Positions 27,456 to 37,601 of a stretch of DNA of 64,000 nt are shown here, in pieces. Made by a program: the position numbers and the translations under genes. Origin of the DNA: Marinomonas gallaica (GTDB lineage: Bacteria; Pseudomonadota; Gammaproteobacteria; Pseudomonadales; Marinomonadaceae); contig NZ_LTAX01000008.1 of NCBI RefSeq assembly GCF_001639745.1, positions 62,001 through 126,000 on the forward strand, in the 5' to 3' direction. Each line of letters starts with the position of its first letter. Positions within the stretch are counted from its first letter, which is position 1. The notes under the pieces are model-generated. The model was not told the DNA's origin. It saw nothing but the letters and a program-made list of their open reading frames with translations, and ran no database searches.

Positions 27456-28706
27456 TTATTGAAAGCGTTGCACTCGATAAGGAGTGACAGAAATACTCGG
27501 CATTTTGCCCTGCACAAGCGCCAGAATAAGTTCAGCGGTGCCGGCGGACTGGGTTAACCCAAGGTGGCCATGACCAAACGCGTAAATGACGCGTTTAGAG
27601 CAACTGGCATAGCTGATGACGGGTAAACTGTCTGGCATTGACGGGCGAAACCCCATCCACTGTACCCCTTGATCCGTTTTTAAGGACGGTAAGAATTGCG
27701 CCGCTTTAGCCAATAAAATATCGGAGCGTTTATAATTGGGTGCCAGCGCTAATCCGCCCAGCTCGACGGCCCCTCCGACACGGATGCCCTCCCCCGCTTT
27801 GGTGACCACAAAGCCGTGGTTGCTAAAAGTAATGTGCGTTTTTAAGTCGAATGCGCCCGCTGGCAAGGTAGTATTGTACCCACGCTCGGTATCCAGAGGC
27901 ACTCTGTCACCTAGCTGTGCGGCGAGGGTTTTCGACCATGCCCCTGTTGCCAGTACTATGTGCTCGGCTTGATAAGTACGCTGCGCAGCGACCACTCGTA
28001 CGTGATCCACTGACAATTCGATAGATTGAACGGTGTCGAGAGTGAGGGTGCCGCCCAGAGATTGAAAGTGGTTGGCCAAGTGTTCGGTCCACACTTTTGG
28101 ATGCACAACGTTTTTCCACTCGGGCGTGAAGCCTGCGTGCGTAAAGCGCGGATCGATCCCTGGTTGAATGTTGGCAATGGCTTCGGCGCTTTCGAGCAGC
28201 TCAAATGCTACGCCGTGCGCTTTACGTGTTTGCCAGCTGGGCAAGGCAGCATTGAATTCCGCTTCACCTTCATAGAGTTGCAGCTGCCCTTCATGACGGA
28301 TCAAATGCTGGCCGTCAACTGAATCAATTTGGCGTTCAAGGGCCGCCTTCGACAATGCCATCAGCTGTGCTTGAGCTGTGAGGGCTTGTTGGTATCTGTC
28401 GGTCCAGCTTGCACGCCAAAAATGCATCATCCAAGGCAGTATTTTAAGCGCGTACGCGGGTCGGATAGACAATGGCCCCAATGGGTCCAATAACCATTTT
28501 GGCGCTTTGCGCATGACCCCAGGTGTAGCCAGAGGAATGACGTCGGCAAAGGCAAAGGCCCCCGCGTTGCCCGCAGAAGTGTCCGCGGCAACGCCTTTAC
28601 TGTCCAGCACCAGTACGTGCTTGCCTTTTTGCTGCAGCTTAAGCGCAGCACTGATACCAATAATGCCCGCGCCAATCACGACAACGTCGTATGGCTGTGC
28701 AGTCAT
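27456..28706 (-). CDS. D-amino-acid oxidoreductase (cis-4-hydroxy-D-proline dehydrogenase)
   Basis: 416-residue FAD enzyme of the DadA/DAO family. The dinucleotide-binding motif V-V-V-I-G-A-G-I-I-G-I-S-A-A is at residues 8-21, with the FAD-linked G-H-G-H-L-G-L-T-Q-S near the C-terminus. It oxidises the epimerase product cis-4-hydroxy-D-proline to pyrroline-4-hydroxy-2-carboxylate. Start ATG 28706 (GGAG 8 nt upstream) overlaps the epimerase stop in ATGA, so the two are translationally coupled. A much longer open frame upstream is the shadow of the epimerase gene. Confidence 0.87.
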   Translation of the reverse strand: MTAQPYDVVVIGAGIIGISAALKLQQKGKHVLVLDSKGVAADTSAGNAGAFAFADVIPLATPGVMRKAPKWLLDPLGPLSIRPAYALKILPWMMHFWRASWTDRYQQALTAQAQLMALSKAALERQIDSVDGQHLIRHEGQLQLYEGEAEFNAALPSWQTRKAHGVAFELLESAEAIANIQPGIDPRFTHAGFTPEWKNVVHPKVWTEHLANHFQSLGGTLTLDTVQSIELSVDHVRVVAAQRTYQAEHIVLATGAWSKTLAAQLGDRVPLDTERGYNTTLPAGAFDLKTHITFSNHGFVVTKAGEGIRVGGAVELGGLALAPNYKRSDILLAKAAQFLPSLKTDQGVQWMGFRPSMPDSLPVISYASCSKRVIYAFGHGHLGLTQSAGTAELILALVQGKMPSISVTPYRVQRFQ

Positions 28707-29638
28707 AGCGAGACTCCGTGGCGTAATGGGTCCGAAGGATGACTTAGGATATTGGCTTCTCGAGTCACAAAGGCCTGACCTGTAATCGAGGGGATAACGC
28801 GGCCAGAGTGCCCAGGCTGATAGCTCAAGGTGTAGCCACTTCCAATCGTACTCTCTTGATAGATGTCTTCCCCTGGTGCCAAACGCTGGTCGGCGGCCAG
28901 ACACGCTAAGCGTGCGGAACTGCCAGTACCACAAGGCGAACGATCGTAGGCGTTGTCTGGACAGAGCACAAAATTTCGGCTGTGGCCGTGAGCGTTTAAT
29001 GCGGGACCATAAAATATAATATGGTCAATGACCCCACCGTGTTCGCCCTCGATGGCCTGGGCATAGAGGTGTTCACGCACCTTAATACCCACCTCTGTCA
29101 AAGTGCGTAAGTTGCTGGGTAATACCGGCACGGGGCTGTCGTCAACAATGAAGAACCAGTTACCACCGTAGGCAATGTCGCCGATTACCTTTCCAACGCC
29201 TTCTACCTCTAATTCGACGCCTTGCTTAAAGCGGTAACTCTCGATGTTCTGCACGGTAACGGTGTTGCAGTCGGTTAAGGTCACTTCGACAACGCCAACA
29301 GGAGTTTCAATTCGATGCCGCCCAACGCCTATTTTGCCCAGATGCGCTAACGTGGCGGCTAAGCCAATCGTGCCATGGCCACACATGCCAATGACCGCGG
29401 CGGCATCGAAATAAATGACCCCTGTGACGCAGCTTGGATCGGTGGGCTCCACGAGCAATGCGCCCACCATGGCTTCTTGGCCGTAAGGCTCCACCACTAG
29501 AGATCGGTAAAAATCGGTATGTTCTGTGGCAAGCCGCTGCGCCCGCTCAGACAAAGGCCCTGATCCAAGATCAGGGCCTCCTTCTAGTACCACGCGGGTC
29601 GGTTCGCCTTCTGTATGGCTATCGACTACTTTAAGCAT
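28703..29638 (-). CDS. 4-hydroxyproline 2-epimerase
   Basis: 311-residue proline-racemase-family enzyme that converts trans-4-hydroxy-L-proline to cis-4-hydroxy-D-proline. Both catalytic cysteines are present: C86 in G-M-C-G-H-G-T and C236 in D-R-S-P-C-G-T-G. Start ATG 29638 lies inside the last codons of the upstream deaminase gene (13-bp overlap), with GGAG about 10 nt before it. This is the first committed enzyme of the pathway. Confidence 0.9.
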   Translation of the reverse strand: MLKVVDSHTEGEPTRVVLEGGPDLGSGPLSERAQRLATEHTDFYRSLVVEPYGQEAMVGALLVEPTDPSCVTGVIYFDAAAVIGMCGHGTIGLAATLAHLGKIGVGRHRIETPVGVVEVTLTDCNTVTVQNIESYRFKQGVELEVEGVGKVIGDIAYGGNWFFIVDDSPVPVLPSNLRTLTEVGIKVREHLYAQAIEGEHGGVIDHIIFYGPALNAHGHSRNFVLCPDNAYDRSPCGTGSSARLACLAADQRLAPGEDIYQESTIGSGYTLSYQPGHSGRVIPSITGQAFVTREANILSHPSDPLRHGVSL

Positions 29639-30594
29639 TCTGTAATAACTCCACCTTGTTGGCACCAGTCGGCAAACCATGCTTTGAACAATGCATACTG
29701 TTGCTCACAGTAGTGACGTTGCGCATCGTCTAAAGCATCCGTTTCATTAAAGTGTAAGCGGTATTCTTCTTCACCATTCAATTCGAGTAGGTATTTAAAG
29801 AACAGAACCAGCTCTGGCCCTTCGTCGAAGCTTGCCAACACATTGAATGCAGATTCCAACTCCAGTGCCCGAGTGCGCGCTTCAGCGCTGCCTGCTACAG
29901 CTTTGCGAGATAAATTGGCTAACAACAGCACTTCTTTTGGCAACGCAGTACCAATACCTGTGATCGCACCGACGGCTCCACAGTTCACAAAACCGTGGAA
30001 AACAGCGGTATCGACGCCCACCATTAATAGCACATCATCGTCTTTTGAGGTGATATTTTCGGCGGCATAGCGCATGTCTTCGGCGCCGCCAAATTCTTTG
30101 AAACCGATTAGGTTGGCATGCTCTGCGCGTAAGCTGAAGAACAAATCAGCGCGCGTAGAAAAGCCATAGACTGGGCTGTTATAAATGATCGCAGGCACAT
30201 CGGGCGCCGCTTCCAGAATGGCTTTAAAGTGGTGACGCTGGGCGGTGACTGAAGCACCGCGAGATAAAACACGCGGGATAACCATTAACCCTGCTGCCCC
30301 CACTTTTTGAGCATGGGCCGCGTGCGCCACAGCCGACTTGGAATTGATGGCTCCGGTACCGACAACGACGGGAATTCCTGCGTTGACAAGGCGTTCTACA
30401 CCTTCCATCCGTTCTGCATCGGTCAACAATGGCCAGTCACCCATCGACCCACAGTAGACGACGGCAGACATGCCTGCGGCAATCATCTCATGGCCTTTTT
30501 TAACCAACGCATCGTAATCGGGGGTACGGTCGGCTTTGCAAGGCGTCATTAGAGCGGGCATTACGCCATTGAATACATCTTTGTTCATGATCAT
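29626..30594 (-). CDS. Delta1-pyrroline-4-hydroxy-2-carboxylate deaminase (DapA family)
   Basis: 322-residue aldolase-superfamily barrel. The Schiff-base Lys is in L-I-G-F-K-E-F-G-G and the partner Tyr in Y-N-S-P-V-Y-G-F. It resembles dihydrodipicolinate synthase, but operon position points to the deaminase that turns the oxidase product into 2-oxoglutarate semialdehyde and ammonia. Two in-frame ATGs (30594, 30588) follow AAGGTAA; either is possible. It overlaps the epimerase start. Confidence 0.88.
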   Translation of the reverse strand: MIMNKDVFNGVMPALMTPCKADRTPDYDALVKKGHEMIAAGMSAVVYCGSMGDWPLLTDAERMEGVERLVNAGIPVVVGTGAINSKSAVAHAAHAQKVGAAGLMVIPRVLSRGASVTAQRHHFKAILEAAPDVPAIIYNSPVYGFSTRADLFFSLRAEHANLIGFKEFGGAEDMRYAAENITSKDDDVLLMVGVDTAVFHGFVNCGAVGAITGIGTALPKEVLLLANLSRKAVAGSAEARTRALELESAFNVLASFDEGPELVLFFKYLLELNGEEEYRLHFNETDALDDAQRHYCEQQYALFKAWFADWCQQGGVITECLK

Positions 30595-30654
30595 TTACCT
30601 TATAATTTTCGCTGGTTAGGGGGAGTGAGAGCACTCAAATATTGCGTTTTGGTG

Positions 30655-31377
30655 TTAAAGCACATTCGCTAAAAATTTGCGTGTGTGCTCAGATTGTGGC
30701 GCTTGAAAGATTTGCTCTGGTGGGCCGATTTCTTCCATGATGCCTTCGTGAAAGTACGCCACACGGTCTGAGACTTCTTTCGCAAAGCCCATTTCGTGGG
30801 TCACACAAATCATGGTCATGCCTTCTTCTGCGAGCAGACGCATGGTGTCGAGTACTTCACCGACTTTTTCGGGATCGAGTGCCGAGGTCGCTTCATCAAA
30901 AAGCATGTATTCTGGTTCCATCGCCAGAGCACGGGCGATCGCCAGACGTTGCTGTTGGCCACCTGACAAAGACGAGGGATAATTTTTGAGCTTATCGCCC
31001 AGACCCACGTGTTTGAGTTGCTTTTCGGCCATGGCGTAGGCCTCTTCTTTTGATTTTCCCGACACAATACGCGGCGCTAAAGCCACATTTTCCAAGACGG
31101 TCAGATGCGGAAAACTGTTCCATTGTTGGAATACCATGCCCAATTTTTGACGCAGCTTGTTTACGTCGGTTTGTTTGGCGTGCACATCGATACCGTCGAC
31201 GTGCACGCTGCCCTTTTGGATCTGCTCTAAGCTGTTGAGACAGTACAACAGAGTGGACTTTCCTGAACCGGAAGAACCGATAACAGACAATACTTCGCCT
31301 TTATTTACGTCTAAGTCGATCCCTTTTAGTACATGAAGATCACCAAAATGTTTATGTAGGCCGCGAACTTGAATCAT
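30655..31377 (-). CDS. polar amino-acid ABC transporter ATPase
   Basis: 240-residue GlnQ/HisP-type ATPase: Walker [10 protein letters not shown] (residues 32-40), Q-loop Q-Q-W-N, signature L-S-G-G-Q-Q-Q-R-L, Walker [12 protein letters not shown] and switch His in V-T-H-E-M. It powers uptake by the two permeases upstream; its ATG overlaps the permease stop. Context predicts hydroxyproline or a related imino acid as substrate. Confidence 0.93.
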   Translation of the reverse strand: MIQVRGLHKHFGDLHVLKGIDLDVNKGEVLSVIGSSGSGKSTLLYCLNSLEQIQKGSVHVDGIDVHAKQTDVNKLRQKLGMVFQQWNSFPHLTVLENVALAPRIVSGKSKEEAYAMAEKQLKHVGLGDKLKNYPSSLSGGQQQRLAIARALAMEPEYMLFDEATSALDPEKVGEVLDTMRLLAEEGMTMICVTHEMGFAKEVSDRVAYFHEGIMEEIGPPEQIFQAPQSEHTRKFLANVL

Positions 31378-32036
31378 TTAGACCACCTTTGTTCAAACTT
31401 GTGTGCGTAGCGTGAAATGGGGTAAGACAGGGCAAAATAAAATGCACCAGCTATAGCGAGGATCAATAAGGGCTCTTGGGTGCGTGTAATCAGCACTTGG
31501 CTGGCTTTAAGCAGCTCAACATAGCCCAGTACGGACACCAAAGCGCTGTCTTTCATAACGCCCAGTACCACGCCGACCCATGCAGGAAAAACCGCACGGC
31601 CACCGATGGGCAACACGACATGAAACAAGTCTTGCCAGTAACTCATGCCCAGTGAACGCGACGCGCGACGCATCGATGGCGGTACAGACTCAATACCACC
31701 GCGCGCCACACTGGCGACCAACGCTGCCGTGTACAACGTTAAAATCACTACGCCAGAGGCGAACGGATCAAAATTTAAGCCAATAATCGGCGCAAAGTTA
31801 TAGAACAGCACCAACTGAATGATTAAGGGTACAGATCGAAAGACATCTAAAATGGGGGCAATGGTAAACGTCGCCACCCATTTGCCTTCATGCAGTAACC
31901 AGCCAAAAAAAGTACCCAATAGGGTGCCGATGGAGATCGAGAGGACGGAAATCCAAAGGGTTTTTAAAGCCGCTTCCCCCAAAAACCAAAGATCGTTTAG
32001 GCCAAAGCCGGTAAAGAAACTCATAGACTCTTGCAT
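31374..32036 (-). CDS. polar amino-acid ABC permease (distal)
   Basis: 220-residue HisM/GlnP-type inner-membrane permease with about five membrane segments and the ATPase-docking EAA-like loop [18 protein letters not shown] lies 5 nt before ATG. It overlaps the ATPase gene by 4 bp and forms a heterodimer with the adjacent permease. Confidence 0.92.
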   Translation of the reverse strand: MQESMSFFTGFGLNDLWFLGEAALKTLWISVLSISIGTLLGTFFGWLLHEGKWVATFTIAPILDVFRSVPLIIQLVLFYNFAPIIGLNFDPFASGVVILTLYTAALVASVARGGIESVPPSMRRASRSLGMSYWQDLFHVVLPIGGRAVFPAWVGVVLGVMKDSALVSVLGYVELLKASQVLITRTQEPLLILAIAGAFYFALSYPISRYAHKFEQRWSK

Positions 32037-32046
32037 TATGGCTCTC

Positions 32047-32709
32047 CTAATAGCGGAACAATCGCATTGCTAGTAAACGACTGGCCGCTAGAACAATCTT
32101 AACGATGATGTAATACAGCACCGCTGTGACCGCAAAGTATTCAAAGATGCGGAAGGTTCGACTAGCGAAAAACTGGGTTTCGCCGCTGAGCTCTCGAAAG
32201 CCGATCAACATACCAAGGGAAGACATTAAGACCGCCCAAACCATCTGGTTCGTAATGGGGTGATACACCACCCTAAAAACTTGCGGAATAACAATACGGG
32301 TGTACGCTTGCCACGCATTCATACCCAAACAGCGTGCGGCCTTAAGCTGTGTGTCGGGAACGGCTTGAAAACCGCCGCGAAAGTTTTCGGCTAAGTAACC
32401 TGCGCAGTTAAAACTGAGGCCGGTTAAGATAATGGTATAAGGCGTTAAGTTGATGCCGATGGCACCTAAACCGAAGCCAAAAAAGAACAGTTGAAATAAC
32501 GCGGGCGTGTTACGTGCCAGCTCAATCCAAGACACGGCGAACCATTTTAAAGGCCCTGTCATGTTCATTCGCATCAACGCTAAGCAAAGACCTAAAACAA
32601 TGCCGATCAGCATAGACAGAGAGGCGACCTCAAGTGTCGTCAACCCTGCCTGAATAAGATCTGGCAGCGTTTTCAGTACCGGGCGCCAATGGAAATTGTA
32701 ATCAAACAT
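32047..32709 (-). CDS. polar amino-acid ABC permease (proximal)
   Basis: 220-residue permease with the same fold as its neighbour, including A-A-R-C-L-G-M-N-A-W-Q-A as coupling loop and W-I-E-L-A-R-N-T-P before the third helix. A GAGGTAG site precedes ATG. It begins 57 bp after the binding-protein gene stops. Confidence 0.92.
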   Translation of the reverse strand: MFDYNFHWRPVLKTLPDLIQAGLTTLEVASLSMLIGIVLGLCLALMRMNMTGPLKWFAVSWIELARNTPALFQLFFFGFGLGAIGINLTPYTIILTGLSFNCAGYLAENFRGGFQAVPDTQLKAARCLGMNAWQAYTRIVIPQVFRVVYHPITNQMVWAVLMSSLGMLIGFRELSGETQFFASRTFRIFEYFAVTAVLYYIIVKIVLAASRLLAMRLFRY

Positions 32710-32766
32710 AGAGCTACCTCATTTAGCGCCCTACCGATTAGGTAAGGCGCGTTCGATCATCAGCGG

Positions 32767-33573
32767 TTAGTACAACACGCCTGGAATACGCAGTTCAGGC
32801 GACTGTTCGGCACCAACATACTTGCTCCATAATTCATCGTAACGACCAGAACGTACTTGGTGAGTGACAAACAGGTTGAGGTAGTTTAGCCACGTCACGT
32901 CTTGGCGCTTGCCGACAATGGACGTGTAATCTGGTGTCCAAGGCATGCGAGGGCCTGGGTCGAGACTGTCATACTGTTCTGTGATGGCTTTGACCGCCGT
33001 ATTAGTGGTTAAACCAATGTCGGCTTTGCCTTGCGCAACGGCCAAAAAGACTTCGTTTTCAGACTGATAGCTCTGGTAAGAATGGGTCTCGTCCCATTGC
33101 TCTGCGATTTTCAGCCATTCTTGTTCTGGCATGGTGCCTAATGCCGCGGCAACACGTTTGCCGCGAATGTCTTCAAAAGACTCAATTCCGCTGTCTGCGT
33201 TGATCACCCCTTGGGAGAAATAGACAGCGTAAGGAATGCTGAAGCCAACCGTACGCGCTCGCGCTAAGGTGTCAGAGGTGGCGCCGAAAACGACGTCTGC
33301 GCGCCCCGTGGCAATGACTGGTAAACGCTCTGACCACGTCACCGGCATAATTTCCGCTTCCACTTCCAGTGATTTCGCCAAATCTTGGCAATATTCCACA
33401 TCAAAACCGGCGGGTTGATTGTTGGCATCGCGATAGCCAATTGGGGGGAAGTCTAATACGACGCCACAGCGAAGGGTGCCGCGATCGACGACATTGTCTA
33501 GGGTGTCAGCGCTGGCTTGAGTTGATACCAAAATGCTTGCTGCGGCGATGAACGATGTTAATGGCCATTTCAT
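32767..33573 (-). CDS. ABC transporter periplasmic amino-acid-binding protein
   Basis: 268-residue family-3 binding protein. The signal peptide MKWPLTSFIAAASILVSTQA ends at ASA-D (residue 22), followed by the family start R-G-T-L-R-C-G-V and the ligand-site region P-A-G-F-D-V-E-Y-C. ATG 33573 is preceded by AGAGGAAC; the frame extends 33 codons further but across the operator. It is first in the hydroxyproline operon, so trans-4-hydroxy-L-proline or a close relative is the expected ligand. Confidence 0.92.
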   Translation of the reverse strand: MKWPLTSFIAAASILVSTQASADTLDNVVDRGTLRCGVVLDFPPIGYRDANNQPAGFDVEYCQDLAKSLEVEAEIMPVTWSERLPVIATGRADVVFGATSDTLARARTVGFSIPYAVYFSQGVINADSGIESFEDIRGKRVAAALGTMPEQEWLKIAEQWDETHSYQSYQSENEVFLAVAQGKADIGLTTNTAVKAITEQYDSLDPGPRMPWTPDYTSIVGKRQDVTWLNYLNLFVTHQVRSGRYDELWSKYVGAEQSPELRIPGVLY

Positions 33574-33602
33574 TGTCTGTGTTCCTCTATGTTTTTTATT
33601 AG

Positions 33603-33630
33603 AAGTGTATTTTGTATCCAAAATACACTT
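33603..33630 (-). promoter_or_regulatory. perfect 12-bp-arm palindromic operator of the hydroxyproline operon
   Basis: AAGTGTATTTTG and CAAAATACACTT flank TATC, 30 bp upstream of the binding-protein start codon. The minus-strand 14-mer inside it (33606-33619) is identical to that in the promoter at 23621-23634. Site of the GntR regulator at 22786 (inference). Confidence 0.8.
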
Positions 33631-33938
33631 GGCGCATAGGGGCGTCAATAAAGATGGGTGAAAATTGTTCAAAAAATACGATCGTGAACTAAGGCTGAAT
33701 TATAAAATCAATATATATCAATAACTTATGTTATTTTAAAAAGAATGGCTTTATGTTGTCTGACTTTAAGAGTATTTCACCTCATGATCTTTCATGAGCT
33801 GCTGATCAAAATCTGAAGTTAGATTCTGTTGAAAGGTTGAAAAAGAGTAGGTTTAAAAAAACAAGCGATTTAAAAAGAGGAAGCTCAAGGGGGAGTAAAT
33901 ATTTGTGTTAGTACGTCCCTGTACAGATAGAAATTCGA
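33631..33938. other. intergenic region upstream of the hydroxyproline operon
   Basis: AT-rich spacer between the operon promoter and the 3' end of the yejM-like gene. I see no gene, no clear terminator and no repeated element. Confidence 0.4.
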
Positions 33939-35789
33939 TTATTTATAAAAGCGCTTCATTTCGTCCATAGCTTTTGATAACACACTATAGTCCAGTGCAG
34001 CGGAAGAGACCTCATCCATGTTTTCATTATAGATGTGCATGGATCCGTCTAAACTGGAGACGATAATAAGCCCTTCAGAAATCACCGCAAAAGAGCTGTA
34101 GCTACCCGCTAGGCGCCAGTTCTTCTGTACTGGAGCGAGTAAGTTACCACCCATAGAGTAGTCTCGTTCAGGGCTAGTCACACTCAAAGCGCGATGCAAT
34201 AGTGTTGGTACGATATCAAAGTGAGAGGTCTCTACAGCGATTTCATTTGCTGTTTGCCCAGGCCAGTGCATGATAAAGGGGACATGGGTTTGAGGGGCCG
34301 CAAAGTTGCTATTGTGCCCCCAGTAGTTGTGCTTAGTATCATTAAACTCTTGCCCATGGTCGCCGGTAATGATGACAATGGTGTTGTCTAACAACTGTTT
34401 ATCTTGCAAGTCGCTGAGGACTTGCCCGATCAATTTGTCATCTTGGTAAACGGCATTGCGATAGCGGTTACGGATCAAGGTGGGATCATAATCATTATCC
34501 AGTACCAGATAGTTAATGTCTTCTTCTGGCAAGAATGGCGCAGGCAATGAGTCATCTATCGAGTAGCCATGAGGGGCATCGTAGAATAAGAAACCGAAGA
34601 AAGGTTTATCAGCGCCTTGTTGTTGATGTTGATCGATCCATTGTAGCCAATCCTCTGTGAGATCAATGTCTCGCGCAATAGGGGTATCGCCTTCAGAGGT
34701 TAGACGCAAGTTATCGACGTCGCGAAATACAGTACGGTCAAACTCTGGGTTAGTTAGGGTCGCGGCGGTAAATACGCCAAATTGATAGTCGTTGTCTTTG
34801 AGCTGTTGTATTAGTACGGGGCCTTGTTTGTTGGCAAACATGGCATCCCAGTAAACACTGGGTAAACCGTAAAACAGCGAAAATATCCCAGCGCGTGTCG
34901 AATTACTTCCGCTAAAGTGCGCGTTATAGCGCATGCTTCTTTGCGAGAAATCCCAAATGTTTGGCGACACTTCTGCGTTCATTTCATCGGCACGCCAAGA
35001 GTCCACCGCGATAATCAGGACATTCATCGGTGCTGTTAATGGGGCCGCTCGCAGCGGATTCAGCGGGTATTGAATACTGGCATTTTGTTTATTCATCGAC
35101 AACGAAGCATTGGCTTGTTGCGCCTCTTCATTGAGCCAGCCATGTTTCGCCATAAACTTGGTCGCGGTCGCTGGGTAATAGACGGGCAGATTGCGATTAT
35201 AGCGCGTGAGACTTTGAATATATTGAGCATCGGCCCAGATATGAATGAGGTTTGCGCTTAAATAGACTACCAAAAGTGCTGAGATGAGGCGTACATGTGG
35301 CCATGATTTTTTGGGCTGTGCGAGCTTTTGACCGATAAAGAACAATATCGCCATTACCAACGCAATGGCCATCACAGCCAAGGCCTTCATTGTATTGGAA
35401 AAAGCGAAGATCTCATTATTGGTATCATTAAGAATCAGTTTCCAGAGAAACATGTTTAGGTGAAAGCGGTATTGTTGGAATACAAAGGTGTCCACAATAA
35501 GAAGCAAGAGTAACGCGCCCAGTTCAAGCGTGATCAGAACCTTGGCGAGTTTCAGATTGGGGATAATTAACGCCGTGGGCAAGATGACGCTGCACCAAGC
35601 GATGAGCGCTAAGAAGGCGAAATGCCCGACAAAAGCGGTTGTCAGATAAACAGCACCAAGAAAGGAGTCAGGCCACGCTACGCCAGCAAGATAACGTAAA
35701 GCAATTAAATAACCAAATGCTAAGCAGACAAAACCCAGTCTTAAGCTCCAGCTGATGGATCGCATGGGTTGGTAATCAAGGTGTTTCAT
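33939..35789 (-). CDS. yejM: YejM/LapC-like inner-membrane sulfatase-fold protein
   Basis: 616-residue protein with five N-terminal membrane helices (to about residue 190) and a periplasmic sulfatase-fold domain: L-I-I-A-V-D-S-W-R, G-S-N-S-T-R-A-G-I-F and I-T-G-D-H-G-Q-E-F. Length, helix pattern and motifs such as I-W-A-D-A and Y-P-x(2)-A-x(2)-F-x-x-K-H-G-x-L match enterobacterial YejM (PbgA/LapC). That protein senses periplasmic LPS and controls LpxC proteolysis through LapB. ATG 35789 gives a YejM-like N-terminus; ATG 35852 is an alternative. Monocistronic, divergent from a tetR gene. Confidence 0.88.
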   Translation of the reverse strand: MKHLDYQPMRSISWSLRLGFVCLAFGYLIALRYLAGVAWPDSFLGAVYLTTAFVGHFAFLALIAWCSVILPTALIIPNLKLAKVLITLELGALLLLLIVDTFVFQQYRFHLNMFLWKLILNDTNNEIFAFSNTMKALAVMAIALVMAILFFIGQKLAQPKKSWPHVRLISALLVVYLSANLIHIWADAQYIQSLTRYNRNLPVYYPATATKFMAKHGWLNEEAQQANASLSMNKQNASIQYPLNPLRAAPLTAPMNVLIIAVDSWRADEMNAEVSPNIWDFSQRSMRYNAHFSGSNSTRAGIFSLFYGLPSVYWDAMFANKQGPVLIQQLKDNDYQFGVFTAATLTNPEFDRTVFRDVDNLRLTSEGDTPIARDIDLTEDWLQWIDQHQQQGADKPFFGFLFYDAPHGYSIDDSLPAPFLPEEDINYLVLDNDYDPTLIRNRYRNAVYQDDKLIGQVLSDLQDKQLLDNTIVIITGDHGQEFNDTKHNYWGHNSNFAAPQTHVPFIMHWPGQTANEIAVETSHFDIVPTLLHRALSVTSPERDYSMGGNLLAPVQKNWRLAGSYSSFAVISEGLIIVSSLDGSMHIYNENMDEVSSAALDYSVLSKAMDEMKRFYK

Positions 35790-35907
35790 ACAATATTTTT
35801 CGCTCAAAATAAAAAAAACAGCGCATTGTAGCATCTGCTCATAAAGTTTCATTTAAACTGTCTCTCCATATTTCCCTATAGCGTCTGACGTAGCGATAGG
35901 TTAAAAA

Positions 35908-35924
35908 TAGATCTATCAATTGAT
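35908..35924. promoter_or_regulatory. overlapping palindromes, candidate TetR operator
   Basis: ATAGATCTAT and ATCAATTGAT overlap 25-40 bp before the tetR start, within the divergent promoter region shared with the yejM-like gene. Confidence 0.4.
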
Positions 35925-35948
35925 TAGTTTTAAACATGGATACGCACG

Positions 35949-36551
35949 ATGGATATGAAGTCAAAGTTGGAAGCGCCAAACAAAGCGGTTAATACGACCA
36001 AGATAGCGATTCTTGATGCGGCACTTGAGGCCATGCTAAAGCAAGGTTACAAGGCTATGAGCTTTCGTGATTTAGCGGCTGTAGTGGGGATTAAAAGTGC
36101 CAGTGTGCATTATCATTTCCCGACCAAAGGTGATCTATGCACAGCGGTCATGCGCCGCTATAGAGATGATTACGCCGAGCGCTTGGTATTACCGAAGAAA
36201 AAACGTCAAGCCGCGCAGAAAGCACTGAATAAGTTTATTGACGATTTTAAGCTGCAAGTGATTGACGAAGAGTACGTCAGCCTTTGTACGGTCTTGGCGG
36301 TGGAGAAAAGTCTACTCGACGAGGCAACATTGGAAGCCATGTCTGAATTTTATGAAATGAAGTACGACTGGCTCGCTACGGTTATCTCGTATATGAAAAA
36401 AGAATGGATGCCGACCGAAGAATCCCGCCAATATGCCAGCCAAATCTTGGCCAGCATGCATGGTGCCTCGGTGCTGGTACGTGCTACCGGTCAGTCAGAG
36501 TGCTTTGAACAAGCGGTTGCCCCATGGCGTAACCTCGTCGATCGCATTTAA
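35949..36551 (+). CDS. TetR/AcrR-family regulator
   Basis: 200-residue regulator. The N-terminal helix-turn-helix (about residues 17-63) includes S-F-R-D-L-A-A-V-V-G-I-K-S-A-S-V-H-Y-H-F-P, the usual TetR recognition segment; the C-terminal helices form the ligand domain. The start has no strong ribosome site (ATG 35949 or 35955). It is divergent from the yejM-like gene and precedes hemF, but neither is a proven target. Confidence 0.88.
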   Translation: MDMKSKLEAPNKAVNTTKIAILDAALEAMLKQGYKAMSFRDLAAVVGIKSASVHYHFPTKGDLCTAVMRRYRDDYAERLVLPKKKRQAAQKALNKFIDDFKLQVIDEEYVSLCTVLAVEKSLLDEATLEAMSEFYEMKYDWLATVISYMKKEWMPTEESRQYASQILASMHGASVLVRATGQSECFEQAVAPWRNLVDRI

Positions 36552-36596
36552 TCTTATCCAGCGAGAGCGTTCAGTGTACGCGCTGAACAATGCTAG

Positions 36597-37562
<966 letters not shown>

Positions 37563-37601
37563 TTTTCATAAGCATAACTAGATCAATGATTGGGGTGTAC
37601 A

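Noticed and set aside
27456-28934. A longer D-hydroxyproline dehydrogenase with a 76-residue N-terminal extension
   Set aside because: The extension is the antisense-free shadow of the epimerase gene in another frame; the FAD motif begins right after ATG 28706, which has a good ribosome site.
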